Assembly (NCBI GenBank): GCA_040007095.1
Contig: JBDTVS010000049.1
Location: 62,001 to 126,000 of the forward strand
Length of the DNA stretch: 64,000 nucleotides
Direction of reading: 5' to 3'
DNA from: JBDTVS01 sp040007095
GTDB lineage: Bacteria; Acidobacteriota; Vicinamibacteria; Vicinamibacterales; CAVVIG01
Every line of letters starts with the position of its first letter. The first letter of the stretch is position 1. Shown here in pieces: positions 43,576-50,733 of this stretch. The position numbers and the translations under genes are program-made. The notes beneath the pieces are model-generated. The model worked only from the letters and a program-made list of their open reading frames with translations, was not told the DNA's origin and made no database searches.

Positions 43576-44451
43576 ATGGCCGAATCGTCTCGCACCGACG
43601 GCTCACGCGCTTTCGACGACGGGCCCGACGCTGATCGCGACGCGAAAATCGAGCAACTGCTGCTTGCCGGACTCGACCACTATTTCGCTGGACGCTTCGA
43701 AGGCGCGATCAATGTCTGGACGCGCGCGCTCTTTTTCGACCGGAGCCATGCGCGTGCTCGCGCCTACATCGATCGGGCGCGTGGCGCGCTCGCCGAGCGT
43801 CAGCGCCGCTCCGAAGAGTTGCTCCACAGCGGCGTGGCCGCGCTCGACCGCGGGCAGCAATCTGAAGCGCGGCGGCTGCTGCAGGCGGCCGTGGACATGG
43901 GTGCGAGGGCCGACGAGCTTCACCCGCTGGTCGATCGGTTGAACCGTCATCCGGGTGACGCGGCGGGGCTGGGCGGCGTGGAATCACGCAGGCCGACGGT
44001 TGCCTTGCGGCCGGCCAGTCCGCCAGCGATCCCGGCACCGTCGTTCTCTTATCGAGCCCCGGCCCGTTCGCGCGTTGGCGCCTTGCTCACGATGGCCCTG
44101 CTGGCGGCCGTCGCCGTGGGCACCTACTCGGTGGCGATGGGCCAGGAGCCGCGCCTGTGGTTCGCCAATCAGGATGCGCCGGTCGCCTCTGTCACATCGC
44201 CGGCGCTGCGCGAGACGACGCTTCCCCTTCCACGCCGGGGAGAAATGGCGCTCGGCCGCGCCCGGGCCTTGGCCCTGCGAGGGCGGCTGCATGAAGCGCT
44301 GTCCGCTCTCGACCTGGTCCGCGCGACCGACGTCGAAAAGCCCGACGCGGACCGCTTGCGCGGCGAGATCCAGCGTCAGCTCCTCGACCTCTCGTCCACG
44401 TCGCAGCCGCCCGGTGCGGCGCGTTCAGGCGGGGATGACCGGAGGGAATGA
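43576..44451 (+). CDS. TPR-like membrane protein
   Basis: A 291-residue protein. The first 130 residues contain tetratricopeptide-like helical pairs (LLAGLDHYFAGRFEGAINVW and LLHSGVAALDRGQQSEARRLL). A Pro-rich linker and one membrane helix follow (VGALLTMALLAAVAVGTYSV, about residues 173-192). The C-terminal region has another TPR-like helix pair (ALGRARALALRGRLHEALSAL) after the membrane. TPRs bind partner proteins; the layout suggests a scaffold spanning the membrane. It overlaps or abuts the zinc-ribbon RDD gene that follows. I cannot assign a partner. Confidence 0.78.
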   Translation: MAESSRTDGSRAFDDGPDADRDAKIEQLLLAGLDHYFAGRFEGAINVWTRALFFDRSHARARAYIDRARGALAERQRRSEELLHSGVAALDRGQQSEARRLLQAAVDMGARADELHPLVDRLNRHPGDAAGLGGVESRRPTVALRPASPPAIPAPSFSYRAPARSRVGALLTMALLAAVAVGTYSVAMGQEPRLWFANQDAPVASVTSPALRETTLPLPRRGEMALGRARALALRGRLHEALSALDLVRATDVEKPDADRLRGEIQRQLLDLSSTSQPPGAARSGGDDRRE

Positions 44452-44461
44452 AAAGCCGGTC

Positions 44462-45373
44462 ATGAAGTGCCCGAAATGCGGCTATCTCGGTTTTGAGCAG
44501 GTTGAACGCTGCCGCAACTGCGGCTATCAGTTCGCGTTGGCTGAAAAGCCCCCGGTTCAAGAGCTGACGTTGAAGGAGCCGGAAGGACAGAGCGATCCGA
44601 TCCCGGACTTGAGCTTCCTCAAAGAGATCGAAACACGTAAAGCACCAGGGTCCGCCGCGGTCACCCCAGACCTTCTGCTCTTCGAGGCCCAGGCGCCGGA
44701 CGACGAGCCGCTCATCACCAAGCCGTCGCCACCGCGACAGCCGCTGGCCGTGCGTCGCGCGACGCCCGACGTCCCGCGGCTTCGTGCAGAACCCCGCCCG
44801 CAGTCGTTCGAGCTGGCGTTCGATGTCGAGGAACCCGCGGCCGAGGCGTCACCGACGCCGCTGTTTCCTCGCGTACCCGAACGCGCCCCAACACCTGAAC
44901 GAGCGCCATCACGTGGCGCAGTCGAACGGCCCGACTCACCCCGGCAGGACCAGCCCGAGCGCGCGAGTCTCATCGCCCGGTTTCTCGCGGTCGTCATCGA
45001 TGTGACGATTCTCGCCGTCGTCGACGTGCTGGTCGTGTACTTGACGATGGAGCTCTGCGGGGTGACATTTCTTGAGCTCGGCATCCTGCCGAAAGCGCCG
45101 CTGCTGGCGTTCATCGCGCTCCAGAATGGGTCCTACCTCGTCGGGTTTACCGCCGGGGGCCAGACGCTGGGCAAGATGGCGCTGGGCATTCGCGTGGTGA
45201 CGGCTGACGATGCCGAACCGCTTGGGATCGGGCGGGCGCTGCGGCGAACGCTGATGTGGGTGATCCTGGCGGTTCCGGCGGGCCTCGGTTTCACGACGGC
45301 CTTCTTTTCATCCGACTATCGAGGTCTGCACGATCACCTCGCCGGCACGCGGGTCGTCCGCGCCTCCGCGTGA
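44462..45373 (+). CDS. Zinc-ribbon / RDD-family membrane protein
   Basis: A 303-residue protein. The N-terminus has two CxxC pairs (MKCPKCGYLGF, CRNCGYQF), a zinc-ribbon. A Pro/Glu-rich, low-complexity linker of about 130 residues follows. The C-terminal 140 residues are an RDD domain with about three helices: the Arg/Asp pattern ARFLAVVIDVTIL, then GQTLGKMALGIRVV and SSDYRGLHDHLAGTRVV. RDD proteins are poorly understood membrane proteins, some linked to ion transport. I chose ATG 44462 because it begins with the ribbon; ATG 44435 is in frame, overlaps the upstream gene and has a GGCGGGG site. Its stop overlaps the pgpA start (GTGA). Confidence 0.8.
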   Translation: MKCPKCGYLGFEQVERCRNCGYQFALAEKPPVQELTLKEPEGQSDPIPDLSFLKEIETRKAPGSAAVTPDLLLFEAQAPDDEPLITKPSPPRQPLAVRRATPDVPRLRAEPRPQSFELAFDVEEPAAEASPTPLFPRVPERAPTPERAPSRGAVERPDSPRQDQPERASLIARFLAVVIDVTILAVVDVLVVYLTMELCGVTFLELGILPKAPLLAFIALQNGSYLVGFTAGGQTLGKMALGIRVVTADDAEPLGIGRALRRTLMWVILAVPAGLGFTTAFFSSDYRGLHDHLAGTRVVRASA

Positions 45374-45870
45374 GTAACCGTGTCGCGCTCGCAATAGCCA
45401 CCGCTCTGGGCGTCGGTTATGTGCCGGTGGCTCCGGGCACGTTCGGATCGCTGGTCGGGCTTGCGCTCTGGGCCGTACTGCCTGCATCGCTGCCGGCGCA
45501 GGCGATCGCGATTGGCGCGGTCTTTGTCGTGGGATCGTGGAGTGCCGATGTTGCCGAGCGACACTTCTCCAGGACCGATCCCTCGTACGTCGTCATCGAC
45601 GAGGTGCTGGGGATGTTGATGACGCTGGCGCTGATCCCGGTGCAGTGGCCCGGCGCGATCCTCGGGTTCCTCCTGTTCCGAGCCGCCGATGTCGTCAAGC
45701 CATTTCCTGCGAACCGGCTCGAACGCCTGCCGGGCGGGCTCGGCATCATGGCCGACGATGCGATGGCGGCGATCTACGCCAACCTCGCGCTTCGCGCCTG
45801 CCTCTGGGCCTCCGGTCATTCGGGCATCTGGTCGCTGAGCGTTCAGTTGACCGGGCCACTCACCAGTTGA
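45370..45870 (+). CDS. pgpA: Phosphatidylglycerophosphatase A
   Basis: A 166-residue membrane phosphatase that turns phosphatidylglycerophosphate into phosphatidylglycerol. Signatures are GYVPVAPGTFGSL near the N-terminus and YVVIDEVLGML, with late FPANRLERLPGGLGIMADDAMAA holding the Asp pair. The GTG at 45370 overlaps the RDD stop in GTGA, which fixes the start. The frame remains open upstream to 45256, but that is inside the RDD gene. Along with plsY and gpsA downstream it makes a small phospholipid set. Confidence 0.92.
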   Translation: MSNRVALAIATALGVGYVPVAPGTFGSLVGLALWAVLPASLPAQAIAIGAVFVVGSWSADVAERHFSRTDPSYVVIDEVLGMLMTLALIPVQWPGAILGFLLFRAADVVKPFPANRLERLPGGLGIMADDAMAAIYANLALRACLWASGHSGIWSLSVQLTGPLTS

Positions 45871-45888
45871 ACGCGATCAAGTGATCAC

Positions 45889-47148
45889 ATGAACGCCTGC
45901 ATCATCGCGGTGGGCACGGAGCTGCTGACGCCGTTCCGTGTCGACACCAATTCGTTGTTCATCACCGAGCGGTTGAATGAGATCGGCGTCGACGTCCGCC
46001 TGAAGGTGGTGGCCGGCGACGACACCGACGAGGTCGCCGATTTGTTCCGCCGCGCGCTGACGTGGGCGGACGTCGTCGTGGCCACCGGCGGGCTGGGACC
46101 GACCGAGGATGACATCACCAGGGACTCGCTGGCGCGCGCGCTGGAGGTGCCGCTCGACATCGACGAGTCGATCGTGGCGCGCATCCACGATCGCTTCGCC
46201 CGTCGTGGGATGACGATGCCGGACATCAACCGGCGCCAGGCGATGGTGCCTCGGGGGGCCGTTGTGCTGGCGAATCCGAACGGGACCGCGCCGGGACTCT
46301 GGGTCGAGCGGGGACGAAGTGCCATCGTGCTGTTACCGGGCCCGCCACGAGAGATGAAGCCGATGTTCGAGGCCGTCGTGCGCGAGCGTCTGTCGGTGCG
46401 CAGCGGCGGGGTGGGACTGTTCAGGCGGGTGTTGCGTATCACCGGCCGCACCGAGTCGGACGTCGATTCGCGCGCGCAGCCGGTGTACGGCGCGTGGTTG
46501 GCCCAGCCCATTCCGATCAGCACGACGATTCTTGCGGTGCTCGGCCAAATCGAGCTGCACCTGACCGCCATCGGCGGCAACCGGTCGGACGTCGATGCCG
46601 CGCTCGACGCGGCGGTCGAGCAGTTGCGAGCCGTGCTCGGCGATTCGGTCTATAGCGTCGACGGCCGGCTTCTCGAGGCGGTCGTCGGAGACCTGCTCCG
46701 CTCGAAGGGGCTGACGATCGCGGTTGCGGAGTCGTGTACCGGCGGCCTGCTGGCGTCGCGGCTCACCGATGTGCCCGGAAGCTCCGATTACGTCGACCGT
46801 GGCGTGGTGTGCTACAGCAACCGGGCGAAAGTCGAAATGCTCGGCGTGCCTGAGTCGCTCATCGCCGAGTACGGCGCAGTGAGCGAGCCGGTCGCGAGCG
46901 CGATGGCCGAGGGCATGCGATGGCGGTCGGGTGCGGCGGTGGCGGTTGGCGTGACCGGCATCGCAGGGCCGACCGGAGGAACCGCCGAAAAGCCGGTCGG
47001 CACCGTCGCAATCGCCGTTAACGTCGATGCGGCAGCTCGCGTGCGCACCTTTCAGTTTGTCGGCGCGCGTGAGCAGGTCAAGTTCCAGGCGGCCCAGGCC
47101 GCGCTGAACATGCTGCGGCTGATGCTGATCGAGCACCAGGCCCAGTGA
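45889..47148 (+). CDS. cinA: CinA-like protein (nicotinamide-nucleotide amidase)
   Basis: A 419-residue two-domain protein. The N-terminal MoCF-biosynthesis-like domain (CinA/COG1058) has IIAVGTELLTPFRVDTNSLF and VVATGGLGPTEDDITRD. The C-terminal PncC-type domain (about 260-415) has AVAESCTGGLLASRLTDVPGSS and VGVTGIAGPTGGTAEKPVG, and it deamidates nicotinamide mononucleotide in NAD recycling. In some organisms the full protein is induced for competence or DNA damage. It lies 18 bases after pgpA and is probably in the same transcript. Confidence 0.95.
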   Translation: MNACIIAVGTELLTPFRVDTNSLFITERLNEIGVDVRLKVVAGDDTDEVADLFRRALTWADVVVATGGLGPTEDDITRDSLARALEVPLDIDESIVARIHDRFARRGMTMPDINRRQAMVPRGAVVLANPNGTAPGLWVERGRSAIVLLPGPPREMKPMFEAVVRERLSVRSGGVGLFRRVLRITGRTESDVDSRAQPVYGAWLAQPIPISTTILAVLGQIELHLTAIGGNRSDVDAALDAAVEQLRAVLGDSVYSVDGRLLEAVVGDLLRSKGLTIAVAESCTGGLLASRLTDVPGSSDYVDRGVVCYSNRAKVEMLGVPESLIAEYGAVSEPVASAMAEGMRWRSGAAVAVGVTGIAGPTGGTAEKPVGTVAIAVNVDAAARVRTFQFVGAREQVKFQAAQAALNMLRLMLIEHQAQ

Positions 47149-47326
47149 AGCTTCGCCTCGAACCGACCGGAAAACCCAAGGGTCCATGCGCGGCGAATCT
47201 TCGCTGGCGGAGTGTATTCGTCATTTCCAGGCACGAGCTTTTCGGGAATGCGAATCCGATGCACGAAGGGTGCGTTGATCAGCGGGCTCAGTACGTCTTG
47301 CGGGCGGCCTTTTGGAAATGACGCGC

Positions 47327-47332
47327 TAGAAT
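47327..47332 (+). promoter_or_regulatory. Candidate -10 box (TAGAAT) for plsY, possibly leaderless
   Basis: TAGAAT ends 6 bases before the plsY GTG at 47339, so a transcript from it would start at or beside the start codon. No clear -35 box is seen at normal spacing. Confidence 0.35.
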
Positions 47333-47338
47333 CTACCC

Positions 47339-47959
47339 GTGCCGATTGTCATCCTCGTGGCGTACGCCATCGGATCGATTCCTTTTGCGCTGCTGATCGG
47401 ACGGGTGTGGGGCGTCGACGACATGCGGCGCGCCGGCAGCGGCAACCTGGGCGCCGCCAACGTGCTGCGCGTGTCGGGGCTCACGGCCGGCGTCCTGGTC
47501 GCCGTGCTCGATATCGCGAAAGGTGCGTTGAGCGTGACGCTGGCGCGCCACATCTCGGACGAGCCCGCCGCGCCGGCGGCCGCCGGTGTGGCGGCGATTG
47601 TCGGCCACATCTATCCGGTCTGGGTGCGGTTCCGCGGCGGCAAAGGGGTGGCCACCGCAGCGGGGGCGTTCGCGATGTTGTCGCCGCTCGCACTGGCGCT
47701 CGCGCTGACGCTTTTCGCCGCCGCCGTGGCCGTCACGAAGTACATTTCGCTCGGGTCGGTGCTGGCCGCGCTGGCCCTGCCGCCGATCGCGTACCTTGCC
47801 GGGGGTTCCACTGCAACAGTCACGGCGGCGCTGGTGGCTGCGGCGCTGATCGTGTTCAGGCACCGGTCCAATCTCACGCGGCTGCGGAGCGGCGTGGAGC
47901 GACGAGTCGGCTTTCGAGCAACGGCCGGGCCTGCGTCGCACGGCGCGAGCGATTCCTGA
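47339..47959 (+). CDS. plsY: Acyl-phosphate:glycerol-3-phosphate acyltransferase
   Basis: A 206-residue membrane enzyme moving an acyl group from acyl-phosphate to glycerol-3-phosphate, the first step of phospholipid synthesis. The PlsY signatures are GSIPFALLIGR, DDMRRAGSGNLGAANVLRV and VWVRFRGGKGVATAAG, with about five helices. Translation begins at GTG just after a TAGAAT box with no ribosome site. Its stop overlaps the gpsA start (TGATG). GpsA makes its glycerol-3-phosphate substrate, so the pair is functionally tied. Confidence 0.95.
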   Translation: MPIVILVAYAIGSIPFALLIGRVWGVDDMRRAGSGNLGAANVLRVSGLTAGVLVAVLDIAKGALSVTLARHISDEPAAPAAAGVAAIVGHIYPVWVRFRGGKGVATAAGAFAMLSPLALALALTLFAAAVAVTKYISLGSVLAALALPPIAYLAGGSTATVTAALVAAALIVFRHRSNLTRLRSGVERRVGFRATAGPASHGASDS

Positions 47960-48963
47960 TGGGCACCGTCGGCGTTCTCGGAGCAGGTAGCTGGGGCACG
48001 GCGCTTGGCGTGCATCTGGCGCGGGTCGGTCATGACGTCCGGCTGTGGGCTCGCGATCCCGCCTTGGTGAATGACATGCGCGAACGCCGCGCCAACGCGG
48101 TCTATCTGGAAGACGTGACGCTGCCCGAAACCCTGACGGTCACCAACGACATCGGCGCGGCGGTGGCGGGCAGCGATCTGCTGGTCTCCGCCATCCCGTC
48201 TCGCGGTTGTCGAGCCGTGATAAGGGCCGCCGCTCCGCACGTCGCTCCCGGCGCCACGCTGGTCAGCGCCACCAAGGGCCTCGAGATCGGAACGTGGTTA
48301 CGCATGTCGGAAGTCATCGCCCAGGAGCTCGGTCCGGGTCGACCCGTGGTGGTGTTGTCCGGACCGAGCTTCGCCAGCGAAGTCGCGCAGCAGCTGCCGA
48401 CCGCGGTGCTCGCGGCCTCGTCGAACGCGAGCGCGACCGAGTTCGTGCAGGCGGAGTTTCGCGCGCCGTATTTTCGTCTCTATGGCAGCGACGACGTGGT
48501 CGGCGTCGAAGTCGGGGCCGCGTTGAAAAACATCATCGCGATTGCCGCCGGCGTGGTGGAGGGTCTCGGCCTCGGACACAACGCCCTGGCGGCGCTCATC
48601 ACGCGCGGCCTGGCCGAAGTCACGCGCCTCGCCTGCGCGATGGGCGGCCGTCGCGAAACGCTCGCGGGCCTGAGCGGCCTTGGGGATCTCGTCCTGACCT
48701 GCACCGGCCACCTGAGCCGTAATCGCCACGTCGGCGTCGAGCTCGCGCGCGGACGTCAGCTACCGGCGATCCTGGCCAGCATGAAAATGGTCGCCGAAGG
48801 CGTGACGACGACGACGGCGGCGCTGGCGCTGGGAGCTCAGCATGGCGTGGAGCTGCCGATCGCGACGCAGATGGCCGAGGTGCTGGCCGGTCGGTCGGAT
48901 GTCCGCACCGCGCTGGAGGCCTTGATGCTGCGCCGTCAGCGGCCGGAGGCGGAAACCGGCTAG
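47959..48963 (+). CDS. gpsA: Glycerol-3-phosphate dehydrogenase [NAD(P)+]
   Basis: A 334-residue enzyme reducing dihydroxyacetone phosphate to sn-glycerol-3-phosphate. The nucleotide-binding motif is VGVLGAGSWGTALGVHLA, and SATKGLE and VVLSGPSFASEVA follow. The catalytic lysine region is VGAALKNIIAIAAG, with GLSGLGDLVLTCTG later. The ATG at 47959 shares its A with the plsY stop (TGATG), which sets the start. The frame is open far upstream but that part is out of frame with plsY coding. The product feeds PlsY. Confidence 0.97.
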   Translation: MGTVGVLGAGSWGTALGVHLARVGHDVRLWARDPALVNDMRERRANAVYLEDVTLPETLTVTNDIGAAVAGSDLLVSAIPSRGCRAVIRAAAPHVAPGATLVSATKGLEIGTWLRMSEVIAQELGPGRPVVVLSGPSFASEVAQQLPTAVLAASSNASATEFVQAEFRAPYFRLYGSDDVVGVEVGAALKNIIAIAAGVVEGLGLGHNALAALITRGLAEVTRLACAMGGRRETLAGLSGLGDLVLTCTGHLSRNRHVGVELARGRQLPAILASMKMVAEGVTTTTAALALGAQHGVELPIATQMAEVLAGRSDVRTALEALMLRRQRPEAETG

Positions 48964-48972
48964 GATTCTGAG

Positions 48973-49896
48973 ATGGGTGTCTTCGGGCGGATCCGCGAGA
49001 GTCTTTCACGCACCAAGCGGCAGATCGTCGAGCGATTCGACGAGATCGTCAAGTTCGCTGACGCTCCCGAACGCCGCTCGCGGGCCCTGGACGTCGATAC
49101 TATCGAGGCGCTCGAGGAGATCCTGATCACCGCCGATGTAGGCGTGGCGGCGTCCGAGCGCATCGTGAGTGCCGTCAAGCGGCGATCACCGCAGGGCCTG
49201 AGTCTGCGGGACCTCGTGAAAGAGGAGATCAAGGCGATTTTTGCCGCGGTCGATCGCCCGATCGTCGTCGAACACTCGCCGAAAATCACGCTCATCGTCG
49301 GCGTCAACGGTACTGGGAAGACCACCACGGTCGGCAAGCTGGCGAACCTGCTGAGAACTGAAGGGAAGCGGCCGCTCATTTGCGCCGCCGATACCTTCCG
49401 GGCCGCGGCTGTCGAACAATTGGAGATCTGGGCAGGGCGTGCCGGCGTCGATCTGATCCGGGCGCGCGACGGGGCCGACCCAGCGGCGGTGGTGTTCGAT
49501 GCCATCACCTCGGGGAAGGCCAAAGGACGGGATCCGATTCTGATCGATACCGCCGGGCGTCTCCACACGCGGGTCAACCTGATGAACGAGCTCGAGAAAA
49601 TTCGCCGCATCGCCTCCCGCGAGGTGATCGGCGCGCCGCAGGAAACGCTGCTGGTGCTCGACGCCACCGTCGGGCAGAACGGCGTGACCCAGGCGCGAGA
49701 GTTCATGGGCGTCGCCGGCGTCAACGGCATCGTCCTCACCAAGCTGGACGGCACCGCGAAAGGCGGCGTCGCGGTCGCGATTGCCCACGATCTGAAGTTG
49801 CCCATTCGCTACGTCGGGATCGGCGAAAACATCGACGACCTCGTGCCGTTCTCGGCCGATGAGTACGTCGATGGTCTGTTCGAAGAGAAATGGTGA
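48973..49896 (+). CDS. ftsY: Signal recognition particle receptor FtsY
   Basis: A 307-residue SRP receptor GTPase that docks ribosome-SRP complexes at the membrane. The NG domain has P-loop GVNGTGKTTTVGKLA, DTFRAAAVEQL, LIDTAGRLHTRVNLMNEL, LDATVGQN and the base-binding TKLDGTAKGG. The acidic A domain of E. coli FtsY is absent; the protein starts directly with a short amphipathic helix (FGRIRESLSRTKRQIV), as in many other bacteria. It follows gpsA by 9 bases, and the next lipoprotein gene overlaps its end by 7 bases. Confidence 0.97.
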   Translation: MGVFGRIRESLSRTKRQIVERFDEIVKFADAPERRSRALDVDTIEALEEILITADVGVAASERIVSAVKRRSPQGLSLRDLVKEEIKAIFAAVDRPIVVEHSPKITLIVGVNGTGKTTTVGKLANLLRTEGKRPLICAADTFRAAAVEQLEIWAGRAGVDLIRARDGADPAAVVFDAITSGKAKGRDPILIDTAGRLHTRVNLMNELEKIRRIASREVIGAPQETLLVLDATVGQNGVTQAREFMGVAGVNGIVLTKLDGTAKGGVAVAIAHDLKLPIRYVGIGENIDDLVPFSADEYVDGLFEEKW

Positions 49897-50558
49897 AGCC
49901 ACCCGAATTCTTGAAGACCGGCGCTCTCGTCCTGTTTTTCAGTGCGCTGGTCGCCTGCTCGCCAGGCTGCAGCGCCTCGCCGACCGCACCGTCGGCGGGC
50001 CGGGTGGCCGGGGCGTGGCTGGCCAACTCGACGCTCGCGACCGCAAGCGGGGGAGCATGCGTGGGCGACATCCTGCGATCCAGGAGCGGAAGCCGCGACG
50101 TATTCACCGCGGCCGTCCGCCAGGACGGGACGATACTTTCGGCGACCGTCGCGTCCCAGGGCAATGGCACCACCTGCGCCTATTCCGGCTCGGTAGACGG
50201 CAACGCGCTCTCGCTGAACATGACCTCCTGTCAGGCCGCCCGCGTCGTGGGCGCGCCGTGCGGTAACGGTGAGCTGCTGGATTTGCAGCTCGTGAGCGGA
50301 ACGGTTGCGGCGAACGTCGACGCCCAGCTGGGAAGTGGCAGCGGCCGCGAGACCAGCTCCTGGGCAGTCTATGCGGCAGGCAGCACCACGCCGGTGGATA
50401 CTCTGACGCTGACCGCAAATTTCACGTGGATCTTCCTCGGGTTACCGCCCTCCGACTACCACGTGTTCACGGGCACGATCTTCCCCGGGTACGACGACGG
50501 CACGATCTCGATTCCCGCCGATCCCACACCCTTTTGCAGCAAGTGCGGCTGGTTCTAG
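49890..50558 (+). CDS. Hypothetical lipoprotein (222 aa)
   Basis: I do not recognise this protein. It has a lipoprotein-type signal (LFFSALVACS, with a second cysteine in SPGCSAS), so the anchor cysteine is near residue 23-27. The mature part is Ser/Thr/Gly-rich with alternating beta-type sequence (DGTILSATVASQGNGT, YSGSVDGNALSLNMTS), as in secreted beta-barrel or beta-sandwich proteins. It ends with a CSKCGWF motif, an unusual C-terminal CxxC. The ATG overlaps the ftsY end by 7 bases, and a strong promoter for the next gene begins 75 bases downstream. Confidence 0.72.
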   Translation: MVKPPEFLKTGALVLFFSALVACSPGCSASPTAPSAGRVAGAWLANSTLATASGGACVGDILRSRSGSRDVFTAAVRQDGTILSATVASQGNGTTCAYSGSVDGNALSLNMTSCQAARVVGAPCGNGELLDLQLVSGTVAANVDAQLGSGSGRETSSWAVYAAGSTTPVDTLTLTANFTWIFLGLPPSDYHVFTGTIFPGYDDGTISIPADPTPFCSKCGWF

Positions 50559-50633
50559 CGGACACTCCGACAAACGGAGAATTGGATCAGGCCAGAAAGC
50601 TCCCGCCAAGCGTCCCTAATTGCCTTTAATTGC

Positions 50634-50663
50634 TTGACTTGCGACGCTTCAGCTGCCTAAAAT
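50634..50663 (+). promoter_or_regulatory. Sigma-70 promoter for the TonB-dependent receptor
   Basis: TTGACT (50634-50639) and TAAAAT (50658-50663) are spaced 18 bases apart, 70 bases before the receptor ATG at 50734. A GAGGAG ribosome site is found just before that ATG. Confidence 0.6.
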
Positions 50664-50733
50664 CCGCCACTTCTGTTCAGTGGCGATGTTCAGTTCAGAG
50701 CTGCGAGAACGGTCAGACAGAGAGGAGACGGCG

